Part shown: one piece after another, positions 46,299 through 54,377 of the stretch
Layout: each line of letters starts with the position of its first letter
Position numbering within the stretch: position 1 is the first letter of the stretch
Origin: Thauera sp.
GTDB lineage: Bacteria > Pseudomonadota > Gammaproteobacteria > Burkholderiales > Rhodocyclaceae
Direction of reading: 5' to 3'
Length of the DNA: 64,000 nucleotides
NCBI GenBank assembly: GCA_017302295.1
Contig: JAFLDS010000019.1
Location: forward strand, 1 to 64,000
Translations under genes and position numbers: made by a program
Notes under the pieces: model-generated
Database searches by the model: none
What the model saw: only the letters and a program-made list of their open reading frames with translations
Told to the model about the DNA's origin: nothing

Positions 46299-47081
46299 TT
46301 ACTGTACCTTCGCCTTGCTGCGAAGGTCGAGCACGTGCTTCTCGACCTTCTGCTGCTGCAGGCGCTGCTGCAGCTGAGGCTTCACTTCATCATAGCCCGG
46401 AGCCTGGAGCGCACGAACGTCCTCGAGCATGATGACGTGGTAGCCGAAATCGCTCTTCACCGGGGTAGTGGTGTACTTGCCCTTCTCCAGCTTCACCATC
46501 GCTTCGGAGAACGGCTTCACGAACATGCCGGGATTGCTCCAACCCAGGTCGCCGCCGCGCTCCTTCGAGCCCGGGTCACGCGATTCTTTCGCCAGGTCCT
46601 CGAACTTCGAGCCGCCCTGCAGCTTGGCGATGATGGCCTTGGCCTGGTCTTCGGTTTCCACCAGGACGTGGCGCGGCTTGTATTCCTTGTCGCCCATCCG
46701 GCCCTTGATCGAGTCGTATTCCTTCTTGAGATCGGCTTCGCCGACCGGGTTCGTCTTTACGAAGTCCTGAAGGTAGGCACGGATCAGGATGGCCTGTTTG
46801 GCCATCTCCATCTGCGCCTGTACATCGGCCTTCTTGTCGAAGCCCTTCTTGGCAGCCTCCTGGCTCAGGACTTCGCGACGGATCAGTTCCTCACGGACGG
46901 CATCCTTGAGTTGGGCGCTCTCGGGGGCGCCCTGGGCGCGTTGCTCGGCAATCATCGCATCGGCGCGCGCGGCCGAGATTGCAGTTCCGTTTACCGTGGC
47001 GACGGGCTCCGCGGCGAATGCGGGGAGGCTCAGCAGGCCTGCCAGCAGCGAAACGGCAAAACGGCTCGGAAGACTTTTCAT
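46299..47081 (-). CDS. Periplasmic parvulin-type peptidyl-prolyl isomerase
   Basis: 260 residues with a signal peptide ([20 protein letters not shown] ending AFA) and a SurA_N-like chaperone region (residues 30-120) followed by a parvulin/rotamase domain (YKPRHVLVETEDQAKAIIAK, GGDLGWSNPGMFVKPFSEAM, TPVKSDFGYHVIMLEDVR). Assists folding of exported proteins. The stop codon of bolA overlaps its ATG (ATGA), so it is the last gene of a yciB-yciI-bolA-ppiC chain. It ends at the shared terminator. Confidence 0.92.
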   Translation of the reverse strand: MKSLPSRFAVSLLAGLLSLPAFAAEPVATVNGTAISAARADAMIAEQRAQGAPESAQLKDAVREELIRREVLSQEAAKKGFDKKADVQAQMEMAKQAILIRAYLQDFVKTNPVGEADLKKEYDSIKGRMGDKEYKPRHVLVETEDQAKAIIAKLQGGSKFEDLAKESRDPGSKERGGDLGWSNPGMFVKPFSEAMVKLEKGKYTTTPVKSDFGYHVIMLEDVRALQAPGYDEVKPQLQQRLQQQKVEKHVLDLRSKAKVQ

Positions 47082-47371
47082 CGGGGTTCCTCGTTAGGGA
47101 GTTGCTTGGTGGCCTCGGTGGCCGAAAGGGCGCGGATGGCGAGCGCATGAATGGCTGAACCCATCATGTCGCCAAGGGCGTCGTAAATCATGCGGTGGCG
47201 CGCCACCGTGCTCTTCGAATCGAAGTGGTGCGAAACGATGTGCAGGTTGTAGTGTCCGCCGCCGCTGCGGGCGCCGGCGTGGCCCGCGTGGAGCGCGCTG
47301 TCGTCGCCGATCTCGATGTGCTCGGGCTGCAAGACCGCGAGGCGATCCTTCATGCAATCAATTGTGGTCAC
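47078..47371 (-). CDS. BolA family protein
   Basis: 97 residues. BolA/IbaG fold with [20 protein letters not shown], the conserved His in [14 protein letters not shown], and C-terminal [12 protein letters not shown]. BolA proteins pair with monothiol glutaredoxins in Fe-S cluster or redox control. Start is GTG at 47371 with GGAAGG about 8 bases upstream; an ATG at 47353 is an alternative. The GTG overlaps the stop of the YciI gene (GTGA). Confidence 0.9.
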   Translation of the reverse strand: MTTIDCMKDRLAVLQPEHIEIGDDSALHAGHAGARSGGGHYNLHIVSHHFDSKSTVARHRMIYDALGDMMGSAIHALAIRALSATEATKQLPNEEPR

Positions 47372-47667
47372 GGCAGAACCTTCCTGAAGGGTTTCACGGT
47401 CGTGCGCGCGAAGACCCCTTCCTTGACATAGGCGTCGTCGGCCAGCCACTGCTCGGCCGCGGCGAGGGATTCGAACTCGGCCACCATCAGCGTGCCTGTG
47501 AAACCGGCAGGCCCTGGGTCGGTCGCGTCGATGGCCGGCATCGGCCCGGCGAGCAGCAGTCGCCCCTCGTCACGCAGCGCTTCGAGCCGCTGCAAGTGTG
47601 CCGGGCGCGCCCGCAGCCGTGCCGCCAGGCTGTCGGGGATGTCTTCGCCGATGATCGCGTACAACAT
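47368..47667 (-). CDS. YciI family protein
   Basis: 99 residues. Small ferredoxin-like YciI/DGPF domain: [40 protein letters not shown], and [13 protein letters not shown]-like [15 protein letters not shown] at the end. The conserved His-Asp pair seen in YciI proteins is around [11 protein letters not shown]. Function unknown; commonly near yciB and bolA. Both ends overlap neighbours by one to four bases, so it is translationally linked. Confidence 0.9.
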   Translation of the reverse strand: MLYAIIGEDIPDSLAARLRARPAHLQRLEALRDEGRLLLAGPMPAIDATDPGPAGFTGTLMVAEFESLAAAEQWLADDAYVKEGVFARTTVKPFRKVLP

Positions 47668-48275
47668 CAGTTTGTTTCCTCTTCGATGTGGCGCGAAAGG
47701 TAGTAGCCCTGCGCGAGCACGAACGCCAGCATCAGGCCGGTTGCACCAAAGAGCTTGAAATCCACCCACACGTCTTCACTGAACGTATAGGCAACGTAAA
47801 GGTTGATGAGGCCCATCGCAATGAAGAAAGCGGCCCAGGCCAGATTGAGACGTCCCCAGACCGGCTCTGGGAGCCGGATCTGGACTTCGAGCATGGCGCG
47901 AATCAGATTGCGGCGGAAAGCCAGATCGGAGATTAGCAGCGCGCAGGCGAAGAGCCAGTAGAGGGCCGTCGGCTTCCACTTGATGAAGGTTGGATCGTGG
48001 AAGAACAGGGTGGCACCGCCGAACACGACGATGATGGCCAGGCTCACCCACAGCATCTTGTCGACCCTGTGATGGCGGAACCAGACGATGGCGATCTGCA
48101 GGAAAGTGGCGAGGATGGTTGCCGCGGTCGCGATCAGGATGGGCGCCTGCGAAGCGGTCACGCTGCTGCCAAGCCACTGTGTGGCGAGTTCGTGGGCCGA
48201 CTCGGGATGGGTTCCGGCAACTTTGTATGCGACGAAGAAGAGGATGACCGGCAGAAGGTCGAAGAGGAATTTCAT
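47667..48275 (-). CDS. yciB: Septation protein A / YciB inner membrane protein
   Basis: 202 residues with five membrane helices ([20 protein letters not shown] at the start; [40 protein letters not shown]). [16 protein letters not shown] is a well-conserved motif. YciB/IspZ acts in cell division and envelope integrity, and septation protein A was described in Shigella. Likely start of the yciB-yciI-bolA-ppiC chain; 33 bp downstream of the globin gene. Confidence 0.94.
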   Translation of the reverse strand: MKFLFDLLPVILFFVAYKVAGTHPESAHELATQWLGSSVTASQAPILIATAATILATFLQIAIVWFRHHRVDKMLWVSLAIIVVFGGATLFFHDPTFIKWKPTALYWLFACALLISDLAFRRNLIRAMLEVQIRLPEPVWGRLNLAWAAFFIAMGLINLYVAYTFSEDVWVDFKLFGATGLMLAFVLAQGYYLSRHIEEETN

Positions 48276-48308
48276 GGGTGGCGATTATAGGCGACGCTGA
48301 ACGCTTTT

Positions 48309-48749
48309 CTAATCGGTGGCGGAGCCAGGCGTCCCCGAGCTGGGTTCGGCGCGATTGCGCATGTGGTTTGCGAGCGCCGCCAGCGATTGATGCAGGCTCA
48401 TGCGCAGAGCGCGGTCAGTGACCATTTCGTCCAAGGCTTGCCGCATGCAGCGCATCCACTGGTCGCGCTCGGCGCCGCCGATTGAGAAGGCAAGATGCCG
48501 GGCGCGCAGAAACGGCGAGCCGAACCGTTCCACATAGAGGTTGGGACCACCGAGCCAGCCCGACAGAAAAAGAAACAGCTTCTCCTCCGAGCCGGACAGG
48601 TCGTCAGCGTGCATCTTGCGCACGTCCCAGGCCTCGGGAAGCGTGTCCATCAACTCGTAAAAGCGCTTGACGAGTGCGCGGACGGCAGGTTCGCCGCCGA
48701 TGAGCTCATAGGCGGAGGGCGGGCGCCCAGTGTGCGGTTCAGGCTGCAT
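48309..48749 (-). CDS. Group II truncated hemoglobin
   Basis: 146 residues, single heme-binding truncated globin. The proximal His F8 lies in FGSPFLRARHLAFSIG; the G8 Trp is in AERDQWMRCMRQAL, which marks group II; YELMDTLPEAWDVRKMH and FLFLSGWLGGP are typical. Group II members bind O2 or NO and are linked to redox or nitrosative stress. N-terminal 10 residues are Pro-rich and extra. It overlaps the end of the MBL-fold gene by 11 bp. Confidence 0.9.
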   Translation of the reverse strand: MQPEPHTGRPPSAYELIGGEPAVRALVKRFYELMDTLPEAWDVRKMHADDLSGSEEKLFLFLSGWLGGPNLYVERFGSPFLRARHLAFSIGGAERDQWMRCMRQALDEMVTDRALRMSLHQSLAALANHMRNRAEPSSGTPGSATD

Positions 48750-49455
48750 GGATGTCGATGAGGGTTCCGGTGCGTGCGCAGCGCCCGGTCGGGGTGGTGG
48801 CGGAATCCGGCGACGCCGGCGTTGGATGGGGCAGGCTGGTCATTAAACCGACGAACTCGTTACGCGATCGCCCGCAGACTTTGGTGTTGGTGAGCTTCTC
48901 CTGAGCGATCGAGCTCACGCGCAGGCCTCGATAGTCGTGCCCGGGAAAGACCATGGTCTCGTCGGGAAGCGCCAGCAGCCGCTGGGTCAGGCTGTCGTAC
49001 AAGTCCGCCGGATTGCCACCCGGGAAATCCGTGCGTCCGCAACCGCCGATCAGCAAGGCGTCGCCGGTGAAGATCCGGTCGCGCCACTTGTAGGTCACGC
49101 TGTTCGTCGTGTGGCCCGGCGTGGCGATGACCCGGATCACCTCGTTGCCGAAGACGAGCGTATCCCCGTGGCCGACAGCGTGGTCGACCGCGTTGGTGCC
49201 GGTCGCCTCTGCGCCCGCCGTTCTCGCCGCGGTATGTTCCTGAAGGGCCTGGGTGCCACTGGAGTCACCCGCGTGGAAGTGGGTCGCAAGCAGCCAGACG
49301 AGGTCGAGCTCCAGTTCTTGAAGTGCGCTCAGATAGAGGCCCGCCTGCTCGCATACCGGGTCGATCAGGACGGCGTGTCCGGTGAGCGCGTCGGCAAGCA
49401 GATAGGACAACGAGGCGCTCTCGTCGTGAAAGAACTGGCGAAACACAATGCTCAT
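48739..49455 (-). CDS. MBL-fold hydrolase, persulfide-dioxygenase/glyoxalase II-like with altered metal motif
   Basis: 238 residues, ETHE1/SdoA-like. The metal-binding loop reads THFHAGDSSG (residues 58-67) where family members have THxHADHxxG, so the Asp-His pair of the second metal site is missing. The Fe ligands of persulfide dioxygenase are kept: His59, His115 (ATPGHTTNSV) and Asp132 (IFTGDALLIGGCGRTDFPGG). PGHDYRG is also intact. It may oxidise glutathione or other persulfides with a mononuclear iron, or the fold may do something else. ATG overlaps the end of the kinase gene by 4 bp. C-terminal 45 residues are Pro/Thr-rich and unlike the family. Confidence 0.85.
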   Translation of the reverse strand: MSIVFRQFFHDESASLSYLLADALTGHAVLIDPVCEQAGLYLSALQELELDLVWLLATHFHAGDSSGTQALQEHTAARTAGAEATGTNAVDHAVGHGDTLVFGNEVIRVIATPGHTTNSVTYKWRDRIFTGDALLIGGCGRTDFPGGNPADLYDSLTQRLLALPDETMVFPGHDYRGLRVSSIAQEKLTNTKVCGRSRNEFVGLMTSLPHPTPASPDSATTPTGRCARTGTLIDIHAA

Positions 49456-50861
49456 GCCCGACCCCCGGTTTCGGTGTTGGGCACTATTCTAGCTCGGCTC
49501 GCCTCCTTGGCAGTGCATGGCAGGAACAGGATGGCCCTCAGTCCACCGCCCTCGCGTGCGAGCAATTCCAGCCTGCCGTTGTGTGCCCGCATGACGCGAT
49601 CCACGATCGCGAGCCCGAGGCCAGCACCCTTTGTGTCGGAGCGCGCTTCCTCGAGTCGGGTGAATGGCTGGCGAATGCGCTCGACCTGATCGACGGGGAT
49701 GCCGGGGCCGCGGTCGGCGACTTCGATTGCCGCTTCCTTGCCCGCCACGAAGACGCGCATGTCTAGCGGCTTGTCCTCCCCGGCGTAACGAAGCGCGTTA
49801 TCCAGCAGGTTGGTGATGGCGCGACGCAAGGGCAGGGCCTGAGCGTTGACTATCAGCGTTGCGGGGCTCGACAGTGTCAAGTCAATGCCCCGCAGCTTGT
49901 AGGGGGCGGTGATCTCATGCGCGAGCGCGGCGAGGTCGAGCTCGCGCATGGGCTCTTGCGGCTCGCCGCGGCCGAAATCGAGGAACTGGCCGATGATCCG
50001 ATCCATCTCCTCGATGTCTGCCACCATGGCCTGCACTTCGTCGCCTGGTGCACCTGACAGTTCCACGCCGAGTCGAAGGCGGGCCAAGGGAGTTCTCAGG
50101 TCGTGAGAGACGCCGGCAAGGATCAGCGCGCGGTCGGCGTCCGTGCGTGCGAGTTCGCCCGCCATGCGATTGAAGGCGCGCGCCACCACGGCGACCTCCT
50201 GTGGGCCCGATTCCTCCTGCGGCGGTGGCGTCCGCCCGCTGCCTACCATCAGCGCCGCGCGCGTCAGGTTGCGCAAGGGCTTGCTAATGCGTGACACGAT
50301 CAGGTAGGCGCCCGCGAGGGCGACGATCAGGGCGGCGGCGCCCCACGCGAGCCATTCGAGTGCGTGCTGTTGCTCGATGCGGTCGGCGGGAAGCATGACC
50401 CAATACTCGTCAGTGCCGTCGTCCGGGTCGAGGCGGAAGCTGACCCAGAATCCGTCGAGGCTCTTCCAGCGCGCTGCAAAGCGCGTGTGTTCGCCGAGCT
50501 GCTGACGTACGTCGGCCATCAATAACTCGAGTGGGCGCGTCCTTGCCAGCGGCTCAAGCTCGTCGGATGGTTCGGCCGGATAGATCCGGATGCCCTCGAG
50601 CGCAGCCAGCTCGATCAGCAGATCCGTGCGCCGCTCAACGTCGGCATTGATCAGGGCGGTGCGGGTGAGATTGACGACGCTCACCACCATCTGAGCGACA
50701 TCGCGCGCGCGCGCTGGCTCCTGGAAATAGCGGAAAATCTGCGACCAGACTGCGAGCGCCAGGATCAGCAGCAGGGCAACGAGAAGGAAGGTCTGCCACA
50801 GCAGGGATCGCGGCAGCCAACGGGACACCGGCCCGGCGAGGGCAGTCAGCAGGCGAGGCAT
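49452..50861 (-). CDS. EnvZ-type sensor histidine kinase
   Basis: 469 residues. First membrane helix at 23-41 (LWQTFLLVALLLILALAVW), periplasmic loop, second helix near residues 166-188, HAMP (SRISKPLRNLTRAALMVG), HisKA with ILAGVSHDLRTPLARLRLG (same H-box as EnvZ), and HATPase with NLLDNALRYAG, DRGPGIPVDQ and GAGLGLAIVDR. Forms a pair with the OmpR-type regulator encoded 19 bp upstream. It may also regulate the persulfide-dioxygenase-like gene fused to its own end. Confidence 0.92.
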   Translation of the reverse strand: MPRLLTALAGPVSRWLPRSLLWQTFLLVALLLILALAVWSQIFRYFQEPARARDVAQMVVSVVNLTRTALINADVERRTDLLIELAALEGIRIYPAEPSDELEPLARTRPLELLMADVRQQLGEHTRFAARWKSLDGFWVSFRLDPDDGTDEYWVMLPADRIEQQHALEWLAWGAAALIVALAGAYLIVSRISKPLRNLTRAALMVGSGRTPPPQEESGPQEVAVVARAFNRMAGELARTDADRALILAGVSHDLRTPLARLRLGVELSGAPGDEVQAMVADIEEMDRIIGQFLDFGRGEPQEPMRELDLAALAHEITAPYKLRGIDLTLSSPATLIVNAQALPLRRAITNLLDNALRYAGEDKPLDMRVFVAGKEAAIEVADRGPGIPVDQVERIRQPFTRLEEARSDTKGAGLGLAIVDRVMRAHNGRLELLAREGGGLRAILFLPCTAKEASRARIVPNTETGGRA

Positions 50862-50880
50862 CCTGCGGCCCGGTCTTCGC

Positions 50881-51618
50881 TCACTGACCTTCCGCGGGCT
50901 TCGCGTCGTCGGGTACGAAGACGTAGCCGAAGCCCCACACGGTCTGGATATAGCGTGGCTTGGCGGGATCGTCCTCGACGAGCTTGCGCAACCTGGATAC
51001 CTGGACGTCGATGGCGCGATCGAAGACGCCGTACTCTCGACCGCGCGCCAGTTCCATCAACTTGTCACGCGAGAGGGGCTGGCGCGGGTGCTGCAGGAGG
51101 ACCTTGAGAAGCGAGAATTCGCCGGTCGTGAGCTGTATCTCCTCTCCATCGCGTGTAAGCGAGCGGGTGCCGAGATTGACCTGGATGCGTCCGAAGGATA
51201 CGAGCTCGTCCTCGGGCGTCGGGGCCCCAGGTAGTGTCTGCGGCCGACGGCGCATCACCGCCTGGATGCGCGCAACGAGTTCGCGCGGGTTGAAGGGCTT
51301 GGCGAGATAGTCGTCGGCGCCCATTTCCAGACCGAGGATGCGATCGACATCGTCGCCCTTGGCCGTCAGCATGATGATGGGGATCTGGTTCTCGGCGGCG
51401 CGAAGACGCCGGCAGATCGCCAGACCGTCCTCGCCCGGGAGCATGAGGTCCAGGACGATAAGGTCGAAATGTTCGCGATGCAGGGCGCGATCCATCATCG
51501 GCGCGTCGCCGACTGCCTTGATCGCGAACCCCTGTTCCTGAAGATAGCGTGACAGGAGGTCGCGCAGGCGAGCGTCGTCATCGACCAACAATACGCGGTA
51601 GCGGGTCTTGGTATTCAT
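50881..51618 (-). CDS. ompR: OmpR-type response regulator
   Basis: 245 residues: receiver domain (VLLVDDDARLRDLLSRYL; phospho-acceptor Asp in LIVLDLMLPGEDGL; conserved Lys in YLAKPFNP) and an OmpR/PhoB winged-helix domain (LTTGEFSLLKVLLQHPRQPLSRDKLMEL in part, RAIDVQVSRLRKLVEDD, IQTVWGFGYVFVPD). The winged helix with VWGFGYVFVP matches OmpR. Start ATG at 51618. First gene of the run that continues through the kinase, MBL enzyme and globin. Confidence 0.93.
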   Translation of the reverse strand: MNTKTRYRVLLVDDDARLRDLLSRYLQEQGFAIKAVGDAPMMDRALHREHFDLIVLDLMLPGEDGLAICRRLRAAENQIPIIMLTAKGDDVDRILGLEMGADDYLAKPFNPRELVARIQAVMRRRPQTLPGAPTPEDELVSFGRIQVNLGTRSLTRDGEEIQLTTGEFSLLKVLLQHPRQPLSRDKLMELARGREYGVFDRAIDVQVSRLRKLVEDDPAKPRYIQTVWGFGYVFVPDDAKPAEGQ

Positions 51619-51840
51619 GGAGCGAATCGTATCCTCGCAGCAGCCGGCGTGCCAGAGGGCATGGAGCAGCCTGTTTCCGCCCGCCGGTAACGCTTCGTAA
51701 GTGTCTGACCAAGACGCAACATCGGCTTACAAAAGGGCAGTGAACGAGGGGGCGGGAGCTACTCATCGTCGCGCGAATGCCGTATTTTTCGGCTTGTCGA
51801 ATCACTGTCCCGGCGAATTGGGCGGTTTGTCAGGATCACG

Positions 51841-52176
51841 ATGATCAGTCTTCATCCATCGGTTATTTGCAGCGCTAAGCGGTGTGTCGCCGGTTCGTGC
51901 GTGGCAATTGCCTCGATTTTGCCGGCGTTATGGCACGCTGAGGCGTTTGCGCGTCCCCCGGTGTTCGATGGCTTCCCGGCTCGGTCCGAGCAGCGGTCAG
52001 GTGGAGAGCGCAGAGACGACCTGCGCCAGTCGCTCTCTCCCCAGGGAGATCGCGCCGAGCACTCCGGTGAACGACGCAAGCTGAGTAGCGAGGAGCGTGA
52101 TGCTCTCCGCCGCGATCTGCGGGCCGCGACCCGTGGCGCCTACCGTGACGAGCCCGGGGCCAGGCGGCGGGACTGA
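51841..52176 (+). CDS. Small probable exported protein, unknown function
   Basis: 111 residues. Hydrophobic N-terminal stretch (CVAGSCVAIASILPALWHAEAFA), which looks like a signal or anchor, followed by a basic, Arg/Glu-rich tail with LSSEERDALRRDLRAATRGAY, a helical repeat reminiscent of Rhodocyclales exported proteins of unknown role. The gene is short and its ribosome site (GGATCACG) is poor, so it may not be expressed. It lies between divergent ompR and the tsaB operon. The 222 bp upstream gap contains no clear promoter or other feature. Confidence 0.5.
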   Translation: MISLHPSVICSAKRCVAGSCVAIASILPALWHAEAFARPPVFDGFPARSEQRSGGERRDDLRQSLSPQGDRAEHSGERRKLSSEERDALRRDLRAATRGAYRDEPGARRRD

Positions 52177-52241
52177 GCCGCTCGGAGCCATCTTCCGCTG
52201 CGGTGCGCCGGTTCGCAACGCAGCCGGTAGAATGCGGCCCC

Positions 52242-52934
52242 ATGATTATCCTTGCGATCGAAACTTCCTGCGAGAAGGGCAGCCTCGCTCTTTTTCGGAA
52301 TGGCCGCGTGGTGGAGAGCGAACTCGATGGCGTGGCCTCGCACTCGGAGGGCGTGCTGTCGGCTATTGAGTGCTTGCTTGTGGACGCCGGCTTGTCACTG
52401 AGTGAGCTCGACGGGGTGGCATTCGGTAGCGGACCTGGCGCCTTCACTGGTCTGCGACTGGCTTGCGGAATCGCCCAGGGTCTCGCCCTTGGGGCCGGAA
52501 TCGGCGTGTGCGCCGTCAGCAGCCTTGACGCGCTCGCGTCGCAGGCTTCGGCGCCAAGGGTTCTTGCCGCCACTGACGCTCGCCTGGGGGAGGTCTATTG
52601 GCGGCTCTATGAGCGCCGCGATGGCGCCAGCCTGCAGGCGATCGGTGAGGTGTCGTGCAGCAAGCCCGGCGAGATGGACTTGCCGGCAGGGGAGTGGTGC
52701 GGCATCGGCTCGGCGTTTGCAGTCCATGCCGAGGCGCTGCAGGCTAGCCTGTCGGGACGACTTGCGGAGGTCTGTGCGACGGCTGTACCGCGTGCTGCCG
52801 ATGTCGCACGCTTGGCCGCGGCTCGGGTGCCGAGTGTTGCCTGGGCGCATCCAACGCAGGTTGCGCCCTTGTATGTGCGCGACAAGGTTGCGCTGACCAC
52901 GGCCGAAAGGCTGGCAGCAGGGGGCAGGGCGTGA
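52242..52934 (+). CDS. tsaB: tRNA N6-threonylcarbamoyladenosine protein TsaB
   Basis: 230 residues. TsaB (YeaZ) helps TsaD/TsaE install t6A37 in tRNAs. ASKHA-type start MIILAIETSCEKGSLALFR, VAFGSGPGAFTGLRLACGIAQGL (the TsaD-binding and nucleotide region), AATDARLGEVYWRLYE and PLYVRDKVALTTAERLA. ATG at 52242 matches the family; an upstream start would add 13 residues. Stop overlaps the rimI start (GTGA). Confidence 0.95.
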   Translation: MIILAIETSCEKGSLALFRNGRVVESELDGVASHSEGVLSAIECLLVDAGLSLSELDGVAFGSGPGAFTGLRLACGIAQGLALGAGIGVCAVSSLDALASQASAPRVLAATDARLGEVYWRLYERRDGASLQAIGEVSCSKPGEMDLPAGEWCGIGSAFAVHAEALQASLSGRLAEVCATAVPRAADVARLAAARVPSVAWAHPTQVAPLYVRDKVALTTAERLAAGGRA

Positions 52935-53395
52935 GCGTGCTCGCCGAGCCGACAGACTTGCGGTTCATTCCGATGAGTGAGGATGATCTCGACTGGGTGA
53001 CGGCGCGCGAGCAGGAACTGCATGCCTTTCCGTGGAGTCGGGGGAATTTCGCCGATTCGCTCGCGGCTGGCTACAGTTGCTGGGTCATGACGCAACTTGG
53101 ACGGGCGGTCGGGTATGCGGTCATGATGTTGATCCTCGACGAAGCCCATCTGCTGGATATCTGCATCGTCAGGGAGGCGCAGGGAAGCGGAAGGGGCGCA
53201 GCCCTGCTCGCCTTCCTGCGTTCGGAGGCGCGGATACGTGGCGCCACCCAGTTTTTCCTCGAGGTGCGGCCGTCGAACGAGACCGCGCTCGCGCTATACC
53301 GCAAGGCTGGCTTCGAGCAGGTCGGGCGGCGACGTGGCTATTATCCCGCCACAGGCGGGCGCGAAGATGCCATCGTGATGAGGTGTGCTCTGTGA
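52931..53395 (+). CDS. rimI: Ribosomal protein bS18/S5 type N-acetyltransferase RimI
   Basis: 154 residues, GNAT fold. FPWSRGNFADSLAAGYSCWV, DICIVREAQGSGRGAALLAFL (acetyl-CoA loop) and LEVRPSNETALALYRKAGFEQVG (split here) are typical of RimI, which acetylates N-terminal Ala of ribosomal protein S18. GTG start overlaps the tsaB stop, the conserved tsaB-rimI arrangement. The stop overlaps the next gene the same way. Confidence 0.93.
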   Translation: MSVLAEPTDLRFIPMSEDDLDWVTAREQELHAFPWSRGNFADSLAAGYSCWVMTQLGRAVGYAVMMLILDEAHLLDICIVREAQGSGRGAALLAFLRSEARIRGATQFFLEVRPSNETALALYRKAGFEQVGRRRGYYPATGGREDAIVMRCAL

Positions 53396-54330
53396 CGGGA
53401 ATACCCGCGAGATCATCGGTCGGGCTTGGGCGCCGTTCCTCGGTGCTGCGCGAGATGGGCCTGGGGCCGATCTGGCGCCTGCGCGCCGTGCAGGTGGGGG
53501 TTAGTGGAGCACTCGATGAAGCATTCGATGGGCCCGCACCGTCAATTGGCGTCGCTGACGACACGCATGCGGTGGTTGTGGGCGCGGCGCATGCCCTGAC
53601 CCGGCCGGCGGCATCCGTGCTTGGCGACATCGCGCCGACGCGACCCGCACGGAGCGGCCGAGTAGTCGTCGAGGCCTTGAAGCCCGAGCCCGTTGCCCCC
53701 GCTCCACGGAAGATCGAGCAACCTGCGTCAGTGGGTGATCGTGACCGCGCTCGGCGCATTGCGACACTGTCGTGGGACGAACTCGAGGCGGACATCCGCG
53801 CTTGTCGCGCCTGCCCGCTGTGTGAGCGGAGAACGCAGGCGGTTCCGGGTGTCGGCGACCGGCAGGCACGGTGGATGCTGGTCGGGGAGGGGCCCGGCGC
53901 TGAGGAGGATCTGCGCGGCGAGCCTTTCGTCGGCCAGGCGGGAAAGCTCCTCGACAACATGCTCTCCGCAATCGGACTGAAGCGGGGCGATGACGTGTAT
54001 ATCGGCAATGCGGTCAAGTGCCGGCCGCCGCACAATCGCACTCCGGAGAAGGCTGAAATCGCCGCATGCCGCCCTTACCTGGAGCGACAGATTGAGCTGG
54101 TGCGCCCCGACCTGCTGGTTGCGCTGGGTCGCCCTGCCGCGCAGGCTCTGCTCGATGCGGAGGTCAGCATCGCGGCGGCGCGCGGGAAACTGTTCGAGCA
54201 TGGCGGCACGCCGGTGGTGGTGACCTATCATCCCGCCTATCTTCTGCGCAATCCGCAGGACAAGGCCAAGGCGTGGGAAGACCTGTGCTTCGCGCGCCGT
54301 TTCATGAGGGAAAGGGTCCGTCGGGATTGA
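53392..54330 (+). CDS. Type 4 uracil-DNA glycosylase (Fe-S) with N-terminal extension
   Basis: 312 residues. The C-terminal 190 residues are a family 4 UDG: Fe-S cysteines (ACRACPLCERR), the active-site LVGEGPGAEEDLRGEPFVGQ, the KCRPPHNR block and VTYHPAYLLR. The N-terminal ~120 residues are Pro/Ala/Val-rich, low complexity, and not part of the enzyme. GTG start overlaps the rimI stop by GTGA, so it is translationally coupled to tsaB-rimI. Removes uracil from DNA. Confidence 0.9.
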   Translation: MTGIPARSSVGLGRRSSVLREMGLGPIWRLRAVQVGVSGALDEAFDGPAPSIGVADDTHAVVVGAAHALTRPAASVLGDIAPTRPARSGRVVVEALKPEPVAPAPRKIEQPASVGDRDRARRIATLSWDELEADIRACRACPLCERRTQAVPGVGDRQARWMLVGEGPGAEEDLRGEPFVGQAGKLLDNMLSAIGLKRGDDVYIGNAVKCRPPHNRTPEKAEIAACRPYLERQIELVRPDLLVALGRPAAQALLDAEVSIAAARGKLFEHGGTPVVVTYHPAYLLRNPQDKAKAWEDLCFARRFMRERVRRD

Positions 54331-54377
54331 ACCCTGTGTGAGCGGAGTGGGGTGCCGCGGGTTGCCCGCGTCCTGGC

